Shown: positions 8,776-17,251 of the stretch, one piece after another
Position numbering within the stretch: the stretch's first letter is position 1
Layout of the letters: the number at the start of each line of letters is the position of its first letter
Source of the DNA: Chitinophaga pinensis
GTDB lineage: Bacteria > Bacteroidota > Bacteroidia > 2-12-FULL-35-15
Reading direction: 5' to 3'
NCBI GenBank assembly: GCA_945885475.1
Contig: CAMCYR010000006.1
Coordinates: forward strand, 40,455-104,454
Length of the DNA: 64,000 nucleotides
Notes under the pieces: generated by a model
The model's input: only the letters and a program-made list of their open reading frames with translations
What the model was told of the DNA's origin: nothing
Databases searched by the model: none
Position numbers and translations under genes: made by a program

Positions 8776-9320
8776 GGAGCGTTATCGGTTTTTTCTCGCA
8801 GAGACGCAGAGTTCGCTGAGCTGTCTGTTGCTTATTGGTTTTTTACGTACTAAATGTTGTTTGTCGTATGCAATAGTGTTTTCGTATTTCATTGAGCGTT
8901 ATCGGTTTTTTCTCGCAGAGACGGAGAGTTCGCTGAGCTGTGCACTGGTTATTGGTTTTTTACTTACTAAATGTTGTTTGGCGTATTCAATAGTTTTTTC
9001 GTATTTCATGGAGCGTTATCGGTTTTTTCTCGCAGAGACGGAGAGTTGTCTGTTGCTTATTGGTTTTTTACGTACTAAATGTTGTTTGTCGTATGCAATA
9101 GTGTTTTCGTATTTCATTGAGCGTTATCGGTTTTTTCTCGCAGAGACGGAGAGTTCGCTGAGCTGTCTGTTGCTTATTGGTTTTTTACGTACTAAATGTT
9201 GTTTGTCGTTTGCAATAGTGTTTTCGTATTTCATGGAGCGTTATCGGTTTTTTCTCGCAGAGACGCAGAGTTCGCTGAGCTGTGCACTGGTTATTGGTTT
9301 TTTACGTAATAAATGTTTTT
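8776..9320. repeat. Tandem array, about 4.7 units of 117 bp (one of 108 bp), carrying copies of the kynU start
   Basis: Kynu-like start codons recur at minus-strand positions 8892, 9009, 9117 and 9234, after the genuine one at 8775: steps of 117, 117, 108 and 117 bp. Each unit contains about 38 nt matching the first 13 kynU codons, a spacer, and a core that on the plus strand reads TTCTCGCAGAGACG(C/G)AGAG then TTCGCTGAGC. The 108-bp unit lacks 9 bp of the core. On the kynU strand each unit is a closed mini-ORF of about 36 codons (starting MKYENTIAYDKQ) ending TAA just before the next copy. On the plus strand the array is open for 214 codons. Two subtypes (TTGAATACGCC and TTGCATACGAC) partly alternate, suggesting duplication of a dimer. 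Confidence 0.9.
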
Positions 9321-9335
9321 GGAGACGCAGTAGTT

Positions 9336-9713
9336 TTAGAAGTTGTTTACTATTCTTACTATTCCATCTTTTACTAGATTCACATTAAAGTTTACTAATA
9401 ATCCTACCTTCTTGTCTGTTAATTTTAAATAAGTCAATAGTTGTTTGTGGTGAACTGGTGCTAGTGCTTCAACTGATTTTATTTCGACAATAACTTTATC
9501 TTCCACGATAATATCAGCTCTAAATCCAATATCCATTTTATTACCATCATAAAATACTTCAATCCCTTCTTGTCTCTTAAAATTTAAGTTTCTCTTTTTT
9601 AATTCATAACAGATTACTTCTTCATAAATACTTTCCAATAATCCTGGACCAAGCCTTGAATGAATTTTTATAAATATATCAATAAGCGCTTCTGTAATAT
9701 CATTTTCCTTCAT
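9336..9713 (-). CDS. GxxExxY family protein (PD-(D/E)XK nuclease-like)
   Basis: 125 residues. The name-giving motif is in HSRLGPGLLESIYEEVICYEL (G-x-x-E-x-x-Y, residues about 21-30). The PD-(D/E)XK-type core follows: GFRADIIVEDKVIVEIKS supplies the Asp and the E-x-K, and HHKQLLTYLKL the helix with Gln that pairs with it. The ending VGLLVNFNVNLVKDGIVRI is family-typical. The fold suggests a metal-dependent nuclease but no function is established for the family to my knowledge. No fused domain and no obvious partner gene. The gene is intact and enclosed by two repeat arrays with the same core in mirror orientation; the right array repeats its own first 12 codons and start. Confidence 0.88.
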   Translation of the reverse strand: MKENDITEALIDIFIKIHSRLGPGLLESIYEEVICYELKKRNLNFKRQEGIEVFYDGNKMDIGFRADIIVEDKVIVEIKSVEALAPVHHKQLLTYLKLTDKKVGLLVNFNVNLVKDGIVRIVNNF

Positions 9714-10005
9714 AAATTTTTTTTAATATAGCTCAGCGAACTCAGCGAACTCAGCGCCTCTGAGAGAAATTTTTTCGCTGCATATATTGCATCCAATAAC
9801 CGCTAATATAATCTCATTTCCCTTCATAAATTTTTTTTAATATAGCACAGCGAACTCTGCGTCTCTGCGAGAAATTTTTTCGCTGCATATATTGCATCCA
9901 ATAACCGCTCCTATAATCTCATTTCCCTTCATAAATTTTTTTTAATATAGCTCAGCGAACTCAGCGCCTCTGCGAGAAATTTTTTCACTGTGTATATTGC
10001 ATCCA
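9714..10005. repeat. Tandem array, 114 + 105 bp + partial unit, carrying copies of the GxxExxY start
   Basis: Copies of the GxxExxY start region recur at minus-strand 9827 and 9932 after the true start at 9713 (steps 114 and 105 bp). Each unit has about 35 nt related to the first 12 codons of the gene, a run of T, a core reading CTCAGCGAACTC(T/A)GCG then CCTCTG(A/C)GAGAAA on the plus strand, and a piece ending TATTGCATCCAA that also occurs once beside the hemL promoter. The 9-bp length difference is one extra CTCAGCGAA. On the minus strand each unit is a closed mini-ORF of 31-34 codons (MKGNEII...). The last partial unit abuts the hemL -7 box. Confidence 0.88.
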
Positions 10006-10011
10006 AAGATA

Positions 10012-10019
10012 TATATTTG
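10012..10019 (+). promoter_or_regulatory. hemL -7 box (TATATTTG)
   Basis: Perfect match to the Bacteroidota -7 consensus TAnnTTTG, 20 bp before the hemL ATG. No convincing -33 TTTG is seen at the usual distance, where the repeat array ends. Confidence 0.6.
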
Positions 10020-10038
10020 CACTCTAATTTATTCAATA

Positions 10039-11331
10039 ATGAAGAGAGAAAAATCAGAAGCTTTGTTCGAGAAAGCAAAAAAATATTTCCCTGGTGGTGT
10101 AAACAGCCCTGTGCGTGCATTTCGTTCCGTTGGCGGGACACCTTTATTTATCCAAAAAGGCAAAGGTTCTCATATCTGGGATGCTGACGGAAACGAGTTC
10201 ATCGATTTCTGCGGATCCTGGGGTCCTTTGATTTTAGGTCATGCAAACGATAAGGTAGTAGATGCGATCAAAAGAACTGTGGAGAATGGAAGCTCATTTG
10301 GAGCGCCCACTGCACTGGAGAACGATTTGGCAGAATTGATCTTAAGTAATAATAAGTACATTAAGAAAATACGTTTTGTGAGTTCCGGAACGGAGGCCGT
10401 AATGAGCGCTATTCGTTTGGCTCGTGGGTTTACAAACCGTGATAAAATTCTCAAATTTGAAGGTTGTTATCATGGACACTTGGACGCTTTATTAGTAAAA
10501 GCAGGATCAGGATTGGTTACTTTTGGAAATACATCATCAGCCGGTATTCCAGAAAGTTTTGTGAATGAAACAATTGTTGTTTCTCTGAACAATGAAGCAG
10601 CCGTGAAACAAGCGTTTGCTGAATTTAAAGACCAGATTGCATGTGTGATCATTGAACCGATTCCGGCAAACAATGGCTTACTGTTGCAGCGGAAGGAATA
10701 TTTGCAATTTCTTCGTGAGATCTGTACCGAAAATAAAACACTCCTCATCTTTGATGAAGTAATCAATGGTTTCCGAGTAGGTTTTGATGGTGCTGCAGGA
10801 TATTACGCTATCCAGCCTGATATTATCACCTATGGTAAAATTATCGGAGGTGGACTGCCTGTTGGTATGTATGGCGCTTCAGCGGATATTATGAGTCATA
10901 TTTCCCCCGAAGGAAATGTATATCAGGCAGGAACATTGAGCGGAAATCCGGTTGCGATGGCTGCCGGAATCGCACAATTGACCGAATGTTTAAAACCCGG
11001 TTTTTATGAGGAATTGGAAAGAAAGACACAGTTTTTAATTGCCGCCATTTTTAGCAATCTAAAGTCTCAGATCACCAATCTTAAAATATTTTCTGTTGGC
11101 TCCATCTTTTGGATTGCTTTCACAGACAAGGAAGTAGTGCGCACTTCCGAAGAAATAGATGCCGATTCAATGAAACATTTCAAAATCCTTCACAAGGAAT
11201 TATTGGAGCGTGGAATTTATCTCGGGCCATCGGGTTATGAAGTTGGATTTGTATGTGAAGCACATACTGAAGAAGATCTTATAAAAACTGCGAAAGCTTT
11301 TGCTGAGGCATTGGAAATCGCAATGAAATAA
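10039..11331 (+). CDS. hemL: Glutamate-1-semialdehyde 2,1-aminomutase
   Basis: 430 residues. This PLP-dependent aminomutase makes 5-aminolevulinate for haem by the C5 route. MKREKSEALFEKAKKYFPGG at the N-terminus and FPGGVNSPVRAF are typical; VSSGTEAVMSAIRLARGFT and YHGHLDALLVKAGSG form the cofactor region. The Schiff-base lysine is in TYGKIIGGGLPVG (near residue 267). The ATG at 10039 is chosen; a TTG at 9997 would put the -7 box inside the coding sequence. The stop is 2 bp from the stop of the convergent UbiA-like gene. GluTR (hemA), the preceding step, is not in this window. Confidence 0.96.
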   Translation: MKREKSEALFEKAKKYFPGGVNSPVRAFRSVGGTPLFIQKGKGSHIWDADGNEFIDFCGSWGPLILGHANDKVVDAIKRTVENGSSFGAPTALENDLAELILSNNKYIKKIRFVSSGTEAVMSAIRLARGFTNRDKILKFEGCYHGHLDALLVKAGSGLVTFGNTSSAGIPESFVNETIVVSLNNEAAVKQAFAEFKDQIACVIIEPIPANNGLLLQRKEYLQFLREICTENKTLLIFDEVINGFRVGFDGAAGYYAIQPDIITYGKIIGGGLPVGMYGASADIMSHISPEGNVYQAGTLSGNPVAMAAGIAQLTECLKPGFYEELERKTQFLIAAIFSNLKSQITNLKIFSVGSIFWIAFTDKEVVRTSEEIDADSMKHFKILHKELLERGIYLGPSGYEVGFVCEAHTEEDLIKTAKAFAEALEIAMK

Positions 11332-11333
11332 TT

Positions 11334-12182
11334 TTAAAAGAATTGCGCGATCATCAATGCAATCCCCTGCAGGATCATTGTTCCGTCAATTAGCACAACA
11401 TAAAAATATTCTTCCCGTTTGGAGTTGGTCATAAACACAAGTATTGCAGTGATGATTGCTGAAATCATGAATGCAATGCCTGTTTTCTCCCGGAAAATCC
11501 CACGCATACATCCCGCAACAATTAATGTGATGTAGATGAACATGCAGCCTAATGCAATCATTCGTGTGTTCTTTTCTCCGAATTTGTGGGCAAGTGTGGA
11601 AATATTCTCTGTCTGATCGATCTTCAGATCTCTTATATCAAAAGGGATACAGATGGCAATCATAAAAATGAATCGTGAAAAAAAGTGCAGCACATCATTC
11701 GATGAAAAGTCCGCTCCCTGATGCAGTATAGTTGGAATAATTGCTGTCACAGTCGTCCAGACGAGCGCGAGTGTCAGTAATTTAAAAAAAATATTCTGCC
11801 GAAGTTTGATGGCCGGTAAAAAATAAGCGACCGATAAAACTAAAAGAGGGGAGAGGTAAAATAGTATTGTGTAATCGTTAAAAAAAAATGTTGCTACAAC
11901 GCCTGCAAGTCCTGTAATGCATAACGATTTAACCCAAAATTGATTTTTAGAGATCCATTTTCTTCGTGTTGAAAGCAGGTTGTTGTCCTCCCGAACGGTG
12001 TAAAAAATACGTTGTAGATTATAGATGAAAAGTGTTGCAAAAAAACTGAGCATCGAATACCACAGCAGATGATCTGCTGCACCCGTCTGGATTACAGAGC
12101 TTTGGATTAAGCATACAGTTCCGACAGCCACATAAATGTTGCCGAACAAAAGGAAGTCGAAAAAACGTTTGAAGAAAATCAA
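11334..12182 (-). CDS. UbiA-like polytopic membrane protein
   Basis: 282 residues with about eight or nine hydrophobic segments from the N-terminus (FLLFGNIYVAVGTVCLIQ) to the C-terminus. The second UbiA prenyltransferase motif may be present as FDIRDLKIDQ (D-x-x-D) near residue 182. The first aspartate-rich motif (NxxDxxxD) is represented only by IYNLQRIFYTVRED near residue 55, in which the first Asp is replaced. It is probably a UbiA-superfamily member with altered chemistry, or a related non-enzymatic membrane protein. Convergent with hemL; 18 bp separate it from the upstream hypothetical gene on the same strand. Confidence 0.65.
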   Translation of the reverse strand: MIFFKRFFDFLLFGNIYVAVGTVCLIQSSVIQTGAADHLLWYSMLSFFATLFIYNLQRIFYTVREDNNLLSTRRKWISKNQFWVKSLCITGLAGVVATFFFNDYTILFYLSPLLVLSVAYFLPAIKLRQNIFFKLLTLALVWTTVTAIIPTILHQGADFSSNDVLHFFSRFIFMIAICIPFDIRDLKIDQTENISTLAHKFGEKNTRMIALGCMFIYITLIVAGCMRGIFREKTGIAFMISAIITAILVFMTNSKREEYFYVVLIDGTMILQGIALMIAQFF

Positions 12183-12200
12183 TTTTAAAAGAAATCTCTT

Positions 12201-12839
12201 TTATTTAATTTCAATTTCGTTGTTGGTGCCTTGAAGGATGAAGAATGTTCCCAAGCCAACACCAATACCAATACCGCCACCAAACAAAGAGCCAGTCTTT
12301 CTTTTTTTACGGGCAACACGTTCGTATCCCATTATGTAGGTATCGTGTGTCAGATATTCCATATTGGATACGGTTTTGTGCTTAATTTTTACTTTTGGTA
12401 AACCCGACAAGGCAGTAAACGCAAAAGGAGGAAGAGGGCATAAAAAACTCCCGGTTACAGCACCTGCCGCACCTAAAGCCATGTTTGTCCAGAATGCCCC
12501 TCTCGCTTTGAAGCCTTTTTCGGCATCCTGCTCTCCTTTAATAAAGTAGCGCATCTCGTCAATGGTAAATTCATTTCCGATCACGGAATCGAATACATAC
12601 ATGACGCTTTCGCCTTGTGGATTGCTGATAGAAAAAATACGATCATTTTCTATAATGATATTTTTCAGACTGTCTTTAGGGTTTTTCAGACTAGTAATAC
12701 CGTTGGTGGTGTCTATCACTGTTCCAGTAACAACGTTTCCGTTCAACAACAAAATTGTGTCTTTTCCATTTTGAGAAATTCCGTTTTTTGCAAGCAGCAT
12801 CATTAAAATGCATCCAATAACTGAAAAGGTTTTGACCAT
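12201..12839 (-). CDS. Exported hypothetical protein
   Basis: 212 residues from the ATG at 12837-12839: signal peptide MVKTFSVIGCILMMLLAKNG with cleavage near SQ. It continues with a beta-rich domain (TILLLNGNVVTGTVIDTTNG, resembling the 'gene-induced' LxxGxxxxGxV repeats of periplasmic proteins), a glycine-rich hydrophobic segment (about 110-145) and a basic C-terminal half with RVARKKRKTGSLFGGGIG. A longer reading frame to 12893 lacks a good start. Same strand as the UbiA-like gene 18 bp downstream. I do not recognise a named family. Confidence 0.65.
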   Translation of the reverse strand: MVKTFSVIGCILMMLLAKNGISQNGKDTILLLNGNVVTGTVIDTTNGITSLKNPKDSLKNIIIENDRIFSISNPQGESVMYVFDSVIGNEFTIDEMRYFIKGEQDAEKGFKARGAFWTNMALGAAGAVTGSFLCPLPPFAFTALSGLPKVKIKHKTVSNMEYLTHDTYIMGYERVARKKRKTGSLFGGGIGIGVGLGTFFILQGTNNEIEIK

Positions 12840-13052
12840 GATCTGAATTGATATATTTTGCTCAAAGATAACCATTCTGAAACATATCCGCATTTTAATT
12901 GTTATAGTTCATTGTTAGTAGAACATGATTTTATGTGTGGTATTCCCCTTAAATTCAGTCTTTTTCTATTTACTAACAATGGTTTTGGAAACTGTTCGAA
13001 ATTTTTTTATTTCTTGCAGGCCGCAATCGATGATATTTTAAATTTCGTTTGG

Positions 13053-13060
13053 TATATTTG
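13053..13060 (+). promoter_or_regulatory. gcvP -7 box (TATATTTG)
   Basis: Exact TAnnTTTG match 24 bp upstream of the gcvP ATG, giving a leader of roughly 15-20 nt. No clear -33 element. Confidence 0.6.
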
Positions 13061-13083
13061 CATTCCCAAAAAAAAGTAAAAAA

Positions 13084-15957
13084 ATGATTTCAACTGATAA
13101 ATTTGTTAATCGTCATAACGGACCCCGTGCGAACGATGTAAAAGTAATGCTTTCGAAAATCGGAGCAAAGAGTATAGATGAACTGATTGATCAAACGATT
13201 CCCGCTGCCATCAGGTTGAAGGCGCCATTGAGCTTGGAAGCCGGAATGACAGAATATAATTATCACAAGCATTTGCGTGCAATTGCTTCTAAAAATAAAG
13301 TTTTTAAAACTTATATTGGTTTAGGGTACAACAATACAATCATTCCGCCGGTAGTGCAGCGCAATGTGCTGGAAAATCCAGGTTGGTATACTGCTTATAC
13401 TCCTTATCAGGCAGAAATTGCTCAGGGCCGACTAGAGGCGCTGTTGAATTTTCAGACCATGATCATGGATCTTACAGGGATGGAAATTGCTAATGCCTCT
13501 TTGCTGGATGAGTCCACTGCCGCTGCGGAAGCAATGACCATGTTGTTCAGTAGCCGAAGTAGAGAGCAAGTAAAAAATGGAGCAACTAAATTTTTTGTAT
13601 CCAATGAATGTTACCCGCAAACCATCGATCTTTTAAAAACACGTTCTGCTCCTTTGGGAATTGTTTTGGAAATTGGCGATTGGAAAACGGCACAATTAGA
13701 TGCGTCTGTATATGGCCTTATTCTTCAGTATCCAACTGTTGATGGAAAAGTAAATGATTATGCAACTTTTGTAAAAGATGCAAAAGCAAACGGAACAGCC
13801 ATCGCTGTTGCAGCAGATATTCTGAGTTTAGTTTTGTTAACTCCTCCCGGTGAATGGGGTGCGGATGTTGTTTTTGGTAACACCCAGCGTTTCGGTGTTC
13901 CGATGGGCTATGGCGGACCGCATGCTGCATTTTTTGCTTGCCGTGAAGAATACAAACGAATCATTCCTGGTCGTATCATTGGTGTGTCGGTTGATGCACA
14001 AGGGAATCCAGCATTAAGGATGGCTTTGCAAACGCGCGAGCAACACATCCGCAGAGATAAAGCAACATCTAATATTTGTACTGCACAAGCCTTGTTGGCG
14101 ATTATGGCGAGTATGTTCGCTGTTTATCACGGTCCGGAAGGAATCAACGGTATTGCGCAACAGGTTCATTTGTCGGCCGTAGCGCTTGCAGCAGAATTGA
14201 AAAAGTTGGGATACACAGTAGACAACGATGCTTTTTTTGATACAATAAAGATAAGTGGTACCGACAATGCTAAGATCAAGCAGTTGGCAGAAGCGGCAGA
14301 AATTAATTTCCGTTATGCAAACGATGGTATTGCAATTTCTTTGGATCAGACAACGGATGCGGATGATTTAAATGCCATCATCGATATCTTCGCAAAGGCA
14401 GCAAATAAGCTAGGTTCCAAGGTTACTCAACAAATAATATTTTCTCAAAAATCATCGCTTACCTATAGAAAATCGGAGATCTTAACACATCCGATTTTTA
14501 ATAGCTACCACTCCGAATCAGAAATGATGCGTTATATAAAACGCTTGGAGAATAAAGATCTTTCCTTAACGCATTCAATGATTTCATTGGGTTCCTGTAC
14601 AATGAAATTGAATGCAGCATCCGAATTAATGCCGATCACCTGGCCAGAATTTGCGCACATTCATCCCTTTGTTCCTATTGAACAGGCTGCAGGATATCTT
14701 GAAATAATCAACGCATTAGACCGTTCCTTAAGCGAAATAACAGGTTTTGCTAAAATGAGCTTTCAGCCAAATAGCGGTGCTCAAGGTGAATATTCCGGAT
14801 TGCTGGTGATTCAGGCGTATCATCAATCGCGCGGAGACGCACACCGAAATATTGCATTGATCCCCACATCCGCACACGGAACAAATCCTGCGAGTGCAGC
14901 CATGTGCGGAATGAAGATCGTTTTAGTAAAATGTGATGAAAAAGGAAATATTGATGTGGCTGATATACGCGAAAAAGCGACCCTGCATAAAGATAATTTA
15001 TCCTGTTTAATGGTTACGTATCCAAGTACACACGGCGTTTACGAAGAAAGTATTATCGAGATCACAAATATCATTCATGAATATGGCGGACAAGTATACA
15101 TGGACGGAGCGAACATGAATGCACAGGTAGGATTAACATCACCCGGAAATATTGGTGCAGATGTGTGCCACTTAAATCTACATAAAACATTCGCGATTCC
15201 TCACGGGGGTGGCGGTCCGGGTATGGGTCCAATTGGTGTCGCCAAACAATTAGTGCCTTTCTTACCATCACACACATTGGTGAAAACAGGTGGTGAAAAA
15301 GGGATATCAGCAGTGTCAGCAGCGCCTTTCGGCAGTTCCTTGATTTTGTTGATCTCTTATGGATACATTAAAATGCTTGGAGGCGAAGGTGTAACGGATG
15401 CAACGAAGATCGCTATTCTGAATGCCAATTATATCAAAGAATCCTTAAAAGATCATTACCCAACTTTATATAGCGGAAAAAATGGCCGCTGTGCGCATGA
15501 GATGATCTTAGATTGTGCTGAATTTAAACGTCAGGCCGGAGTGGAAGTAGGGGATATTGCAAAACGTTTGATGGATTATGGTTACCATGCGCCAACAGTT
15601 TCTTTTCCTGTTCATGATACACTAATGGTAGAACCTACTGAAAGTGAATCAAAAGAAGAATTGGATCGTTTTTGTTCCGTGATGATCGCTATTAAAATGG
15701 AGATCGATGAGATCATATCCGGAAATGCAGATAAGGAAGATAACGTGATCAAGAACGCTCCTCACACAGCAAAATCAGTAATTTCAGATGATTGGAAACA
15801 TTCCTATTCAAGAGAAAAAGCGGTTTACCCTTTAAAGTGGGTGAAGGATGCTAAGTTTTGGCCAAGTGTTGCAAGAGTAGACAACGCACACGGTGATAGA
15901 AACCTGATTTGCGCTTGTCCTCCGATAGAGGCCTATGCAGAACCTGAACTGGCTTAA
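13084..15957 (+). CDS. gcvP: Glycine dehydrogenase (decarboxylating), P protein
   Basis: 957 residues, the long fused form with both P1 and P2 halves in one chain. It decarboxylates glycine and passes the aminomethyl group to the lipoyl arm of the H protein in the glycine cleavage system. N-terminal [17 protein letters not shown] and [20 protein letters not shown] are typical; the PLP lysine is K701 in [19 protein letters not shown], and [17 protein letters not shown] marks the start of the second half. No gcvT or gcvH gene adjoins it, the usual scattered arrangement in this phylum. Promoter box at 13053. Confidence 0.98.
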   Translation: MISTDKFVNRHNGPRANDVKVMLSKIGAKSIDELIDQTIPAAIRLKAPLSLEAGMTEYNYHKHLRAIASKNKVFKTYIGLGYNNTIIPPVVQRNVLENPGWYTAYTPYQAEIAQGRLEALLNFQTMIMDLTGMEIANASLLDESTAAAEAMTMLFSSRSREQVKNGATKFFVSNECYPQTIDLLKTRSAPLGIVLEIGDWKTAQLDASVYGLILQYPTVDGKVNDYATFVKDAKANGTAIAVAADILSLVLLTPPGEWGADVVFGNTQRFGVPMGYGGPHAAFFACREEYKRIIPGRIIGVSVDAQGNPALRMALQTREQHIRRDKATSNICTAQALLAIMASMFAVYHGPEGINGIAQQVHLSAVALAAELKKLGYTVDNDAFFDTIKISGTDNAKIKQLAEAAEINFRYANDGIAISLDQTTDADDLNAIIDIFAKAANKLGSKVTQQIIFSQKSSLTYRKSEILTHPIFNSYHSESEMMRYIKRLENKDLSLTHSMISLGSCTMKLNAASELMPITWPEFAHIHPFVPIEQAAGYLEIINALDRSLSEITGFAKMSFQPNSGAQGEYSGLLVIQAYHQSRGDAHRNIALIPTSAHGTNPASAAMCGMKIVLVKCDEKGNIDVADIREKATLHKDNLSCLMVTYPSTHGVYEESIIEITNIIHEYGGQVYMDGANMNAQVGLTSPGNIGADVCHLNLHKTFAIPHGGGGPGMGPIGVAKQLVPFLPSHTLVKTGGEKGISAVSAAPFGSSLILLISYGYIKMLGGEGVTDATKIAILNANYIKESLKDHYPTLYSGKNGRCAHEMILDCAEFKRQAGVEVGDIAKRLMDYGYHAPTVSFPVHDTLMVEPTESESKEELDRFCSVMIAIKMEIDEIISGNADKEDNVIKNAPHTAKSVISDDWKHSYSREKAVYPLKWVKDAKFWPSVARVDNAHGDRNLICACPPIEAYAEPELA

Positions 15958-15976
15958 TGCTCAAAATTCCTTTGGA

Positions 15977-16008
15977 TTTGTTTATATGATAACAGTTTGT
16001 TAAATTTG
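15977..16008 (+). promoter_or_regulatory. Promoter of the first T9SS cargo gene (TTTG - 20 bp - TAAATTTG)
   Basis: TTTG at 15977-15980, exactly 20 bp, then TAAATTTG at 16001-16008: one of the best matches to the Bacteroidota -33/-7 consensus in the window. It lies 38 bp before the ATG at 16047. Confidence 0.75.
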
Positions 16009-16046
16009 TACTTTAATCTTAAATAGTAACCCAAAAATAAAATAAA

Positions 16047-17096
16047 ATGAAAAAAATCTACTTATTAATTGCAGCGGTGGCAGTTGTTTTTTCTGCGAAT
16101 GCTCAAAACAAAATCGGAGGAATGTCAAGTTCAAACGAACGTTCTTCCTCAATCAAAGTTAAACCAATCCCTGTTAGCCGTGCTATCGGAGACACGTTAA
16201 TGTGGTACCCAACACCGGGTATTTTATTAGCAAATTCTGCAGATTTGGCAGCTTTTACAGTAGTTGAAGAGGACATCGATGGATTAAATCCAAACAATGC
16301 TGGTACCGATATGGATTGGGGTGTATATTATTCTACTGATTCAAGTTTAAACAGTGTTGGTAACCCAACGTCTAACAACTGGTACCACCCTTGGGAAGTT
16401 CCTGCTCCTGCTGGAACAGATTCTTCTTTCTATTGGCATGCAACTTCTTGGTTCAGTCCATTAGGTCAAGCTGACAATTGGTTGATTATGGGACCAGTTA
16501 CTTTACCTGCTGGTGCTACTTTAAAATGGACTGACAGAACTAATCCTGCTTTCAGAGATGGTTACAAGGTTTTTATCAGTACAACTGTATCTTCGCCCAT
16601 GACATTCAGTGATTTCTCTGGTGCTGCGATCTACACAAAAACAGATGCTTACCCTTCTCCAACCTACACAACTGATACAACTTGGGTTCAACGAACTGCT
16701 GCTATCCCAGCAATGTACAATGCACAAACAATTTATATCGCTTTCCAACACAATGCAAATGATATGGATGTATTGTATTTAGATGAATTTTTAGTTGTAG
16801 AAACAGCTGCTAGTGTTTCTGAATTCGTAAATGGCGCAAAATTGTTCCAAAACACTCCTAACCCTGCAAATGCTAATACTACTATTACGTATGAATTAGA
16901 AAAAAATGCAGCAGTTTCTTTCAATGTATATGATGTAACAGGTAAAATTGTTGCTACACAAACAATCGGAGAACAAGGTTCAGGAATGCACAACATTAAC
17001 TTCAACACAGAAAACCTTGCTGCAGGAATTTACCACTACTCTTTAGTAATTGATAACGTTGCAACTTCAGCAATGAAGATGGTTGTTATCAAATAA
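16047..17096 (+). CDS. T9SS type A sorting domain protein, paralogue 1
   Basis: 349 residues: signal peptide (MKKIYLLIAAVAVVFSANAQ), an ectodomain of about 240 residues rich in Asn, Trp and Thr resembling a jelly-roll 'cleaved adhesin'-like fold (DRTNPAFRDGYKVFIST, AFQHNANDMDVLYLDEF), and a C-terminal type A sorting domain from about residue 265 (KLFQNTPNPANANTTITYEL, VYDVTGKIV, LAAGIYHYSLVID, MKMVVIK). The sorting domain directs export by the type IX system and usually anchoring at the cell surface. The next gene is a clear paralogue of the same length. Ligand unknown. Confidence 0.9.
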   Translation: MKKIYLLIAAVAVVFSANAQNKIGGMSSSNERSSSIKVKPIPVSRAIGDTLMWYPTPGILLANSADLAAFTVVEEDIDGLNPNNAGTDMDWGVYYSTDSSLNSVGNPTSNNWYHPWEVPAPAGTDSSFYWHATSWFSPLGQADNWLIMGPVTLPAGATLKWTDRTNPAFRDGYKVFISTTVSSPMTFSDFSGAAIYTKTDAYPSPTYTTDTTWVQRTAAIPAMYNAQTIYIAFQHNANDMDVLYLDEFLVVETAASVSEFVNGAKLFQNTPNPANANTTITYELEKNAAVSFNVYDVTGKIVATQTIGEQGSGMHNINFNTENLAAGIYHYSLVIDNVATSAMKMVVIK

Positions 17097-17120
17097 TTCA
17101 ATTGTATTGATTTTCAAAAA

Positions 17121-17156
17121 AGCTCTTTCTGCAATTGTAGAAAGAGCTTTTTTTTA
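17121..17156 (+). terminator. Rho-independent terminator after T9SS paralogue 1
   Basis: Stem AGCTCTTTCT (17121-17130), 8-nt loop, AGAAAGAGCT (17139-17148), then a run of eight T. Perfect 10-bp stem. Confidence 0.92.
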
Positions 17157-17251
17157 TTAAAAAATTGTTATGTTTTAGGTAATAAAAAATAAATTGTTAT
17201 CTTTATCTTTCAATTAAGAACCCAATAAATACTAAACTTAAAATTAAAAAA

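Noticed and set aside
8776..9320. CRISPR array
   Set aside because: Units are 105-117 bp, repeat and spacer are not distinguishable, units include a gene's start, and no cas gene is present.
8744..9388. 214-codon plus-strand ORF as a repeat protein gene
   Set aside because: Sequence is the antisense of the kynU-start repeat; highly repetitive and with no RBS or promoter. Kept only as an observation on unit length.
9997..10038. N-terminal extension of hemL from a TTG
   Set aside because: The extension would place the -7 box inside the coding region, and hemL homologues begin at the ATG at 10039.
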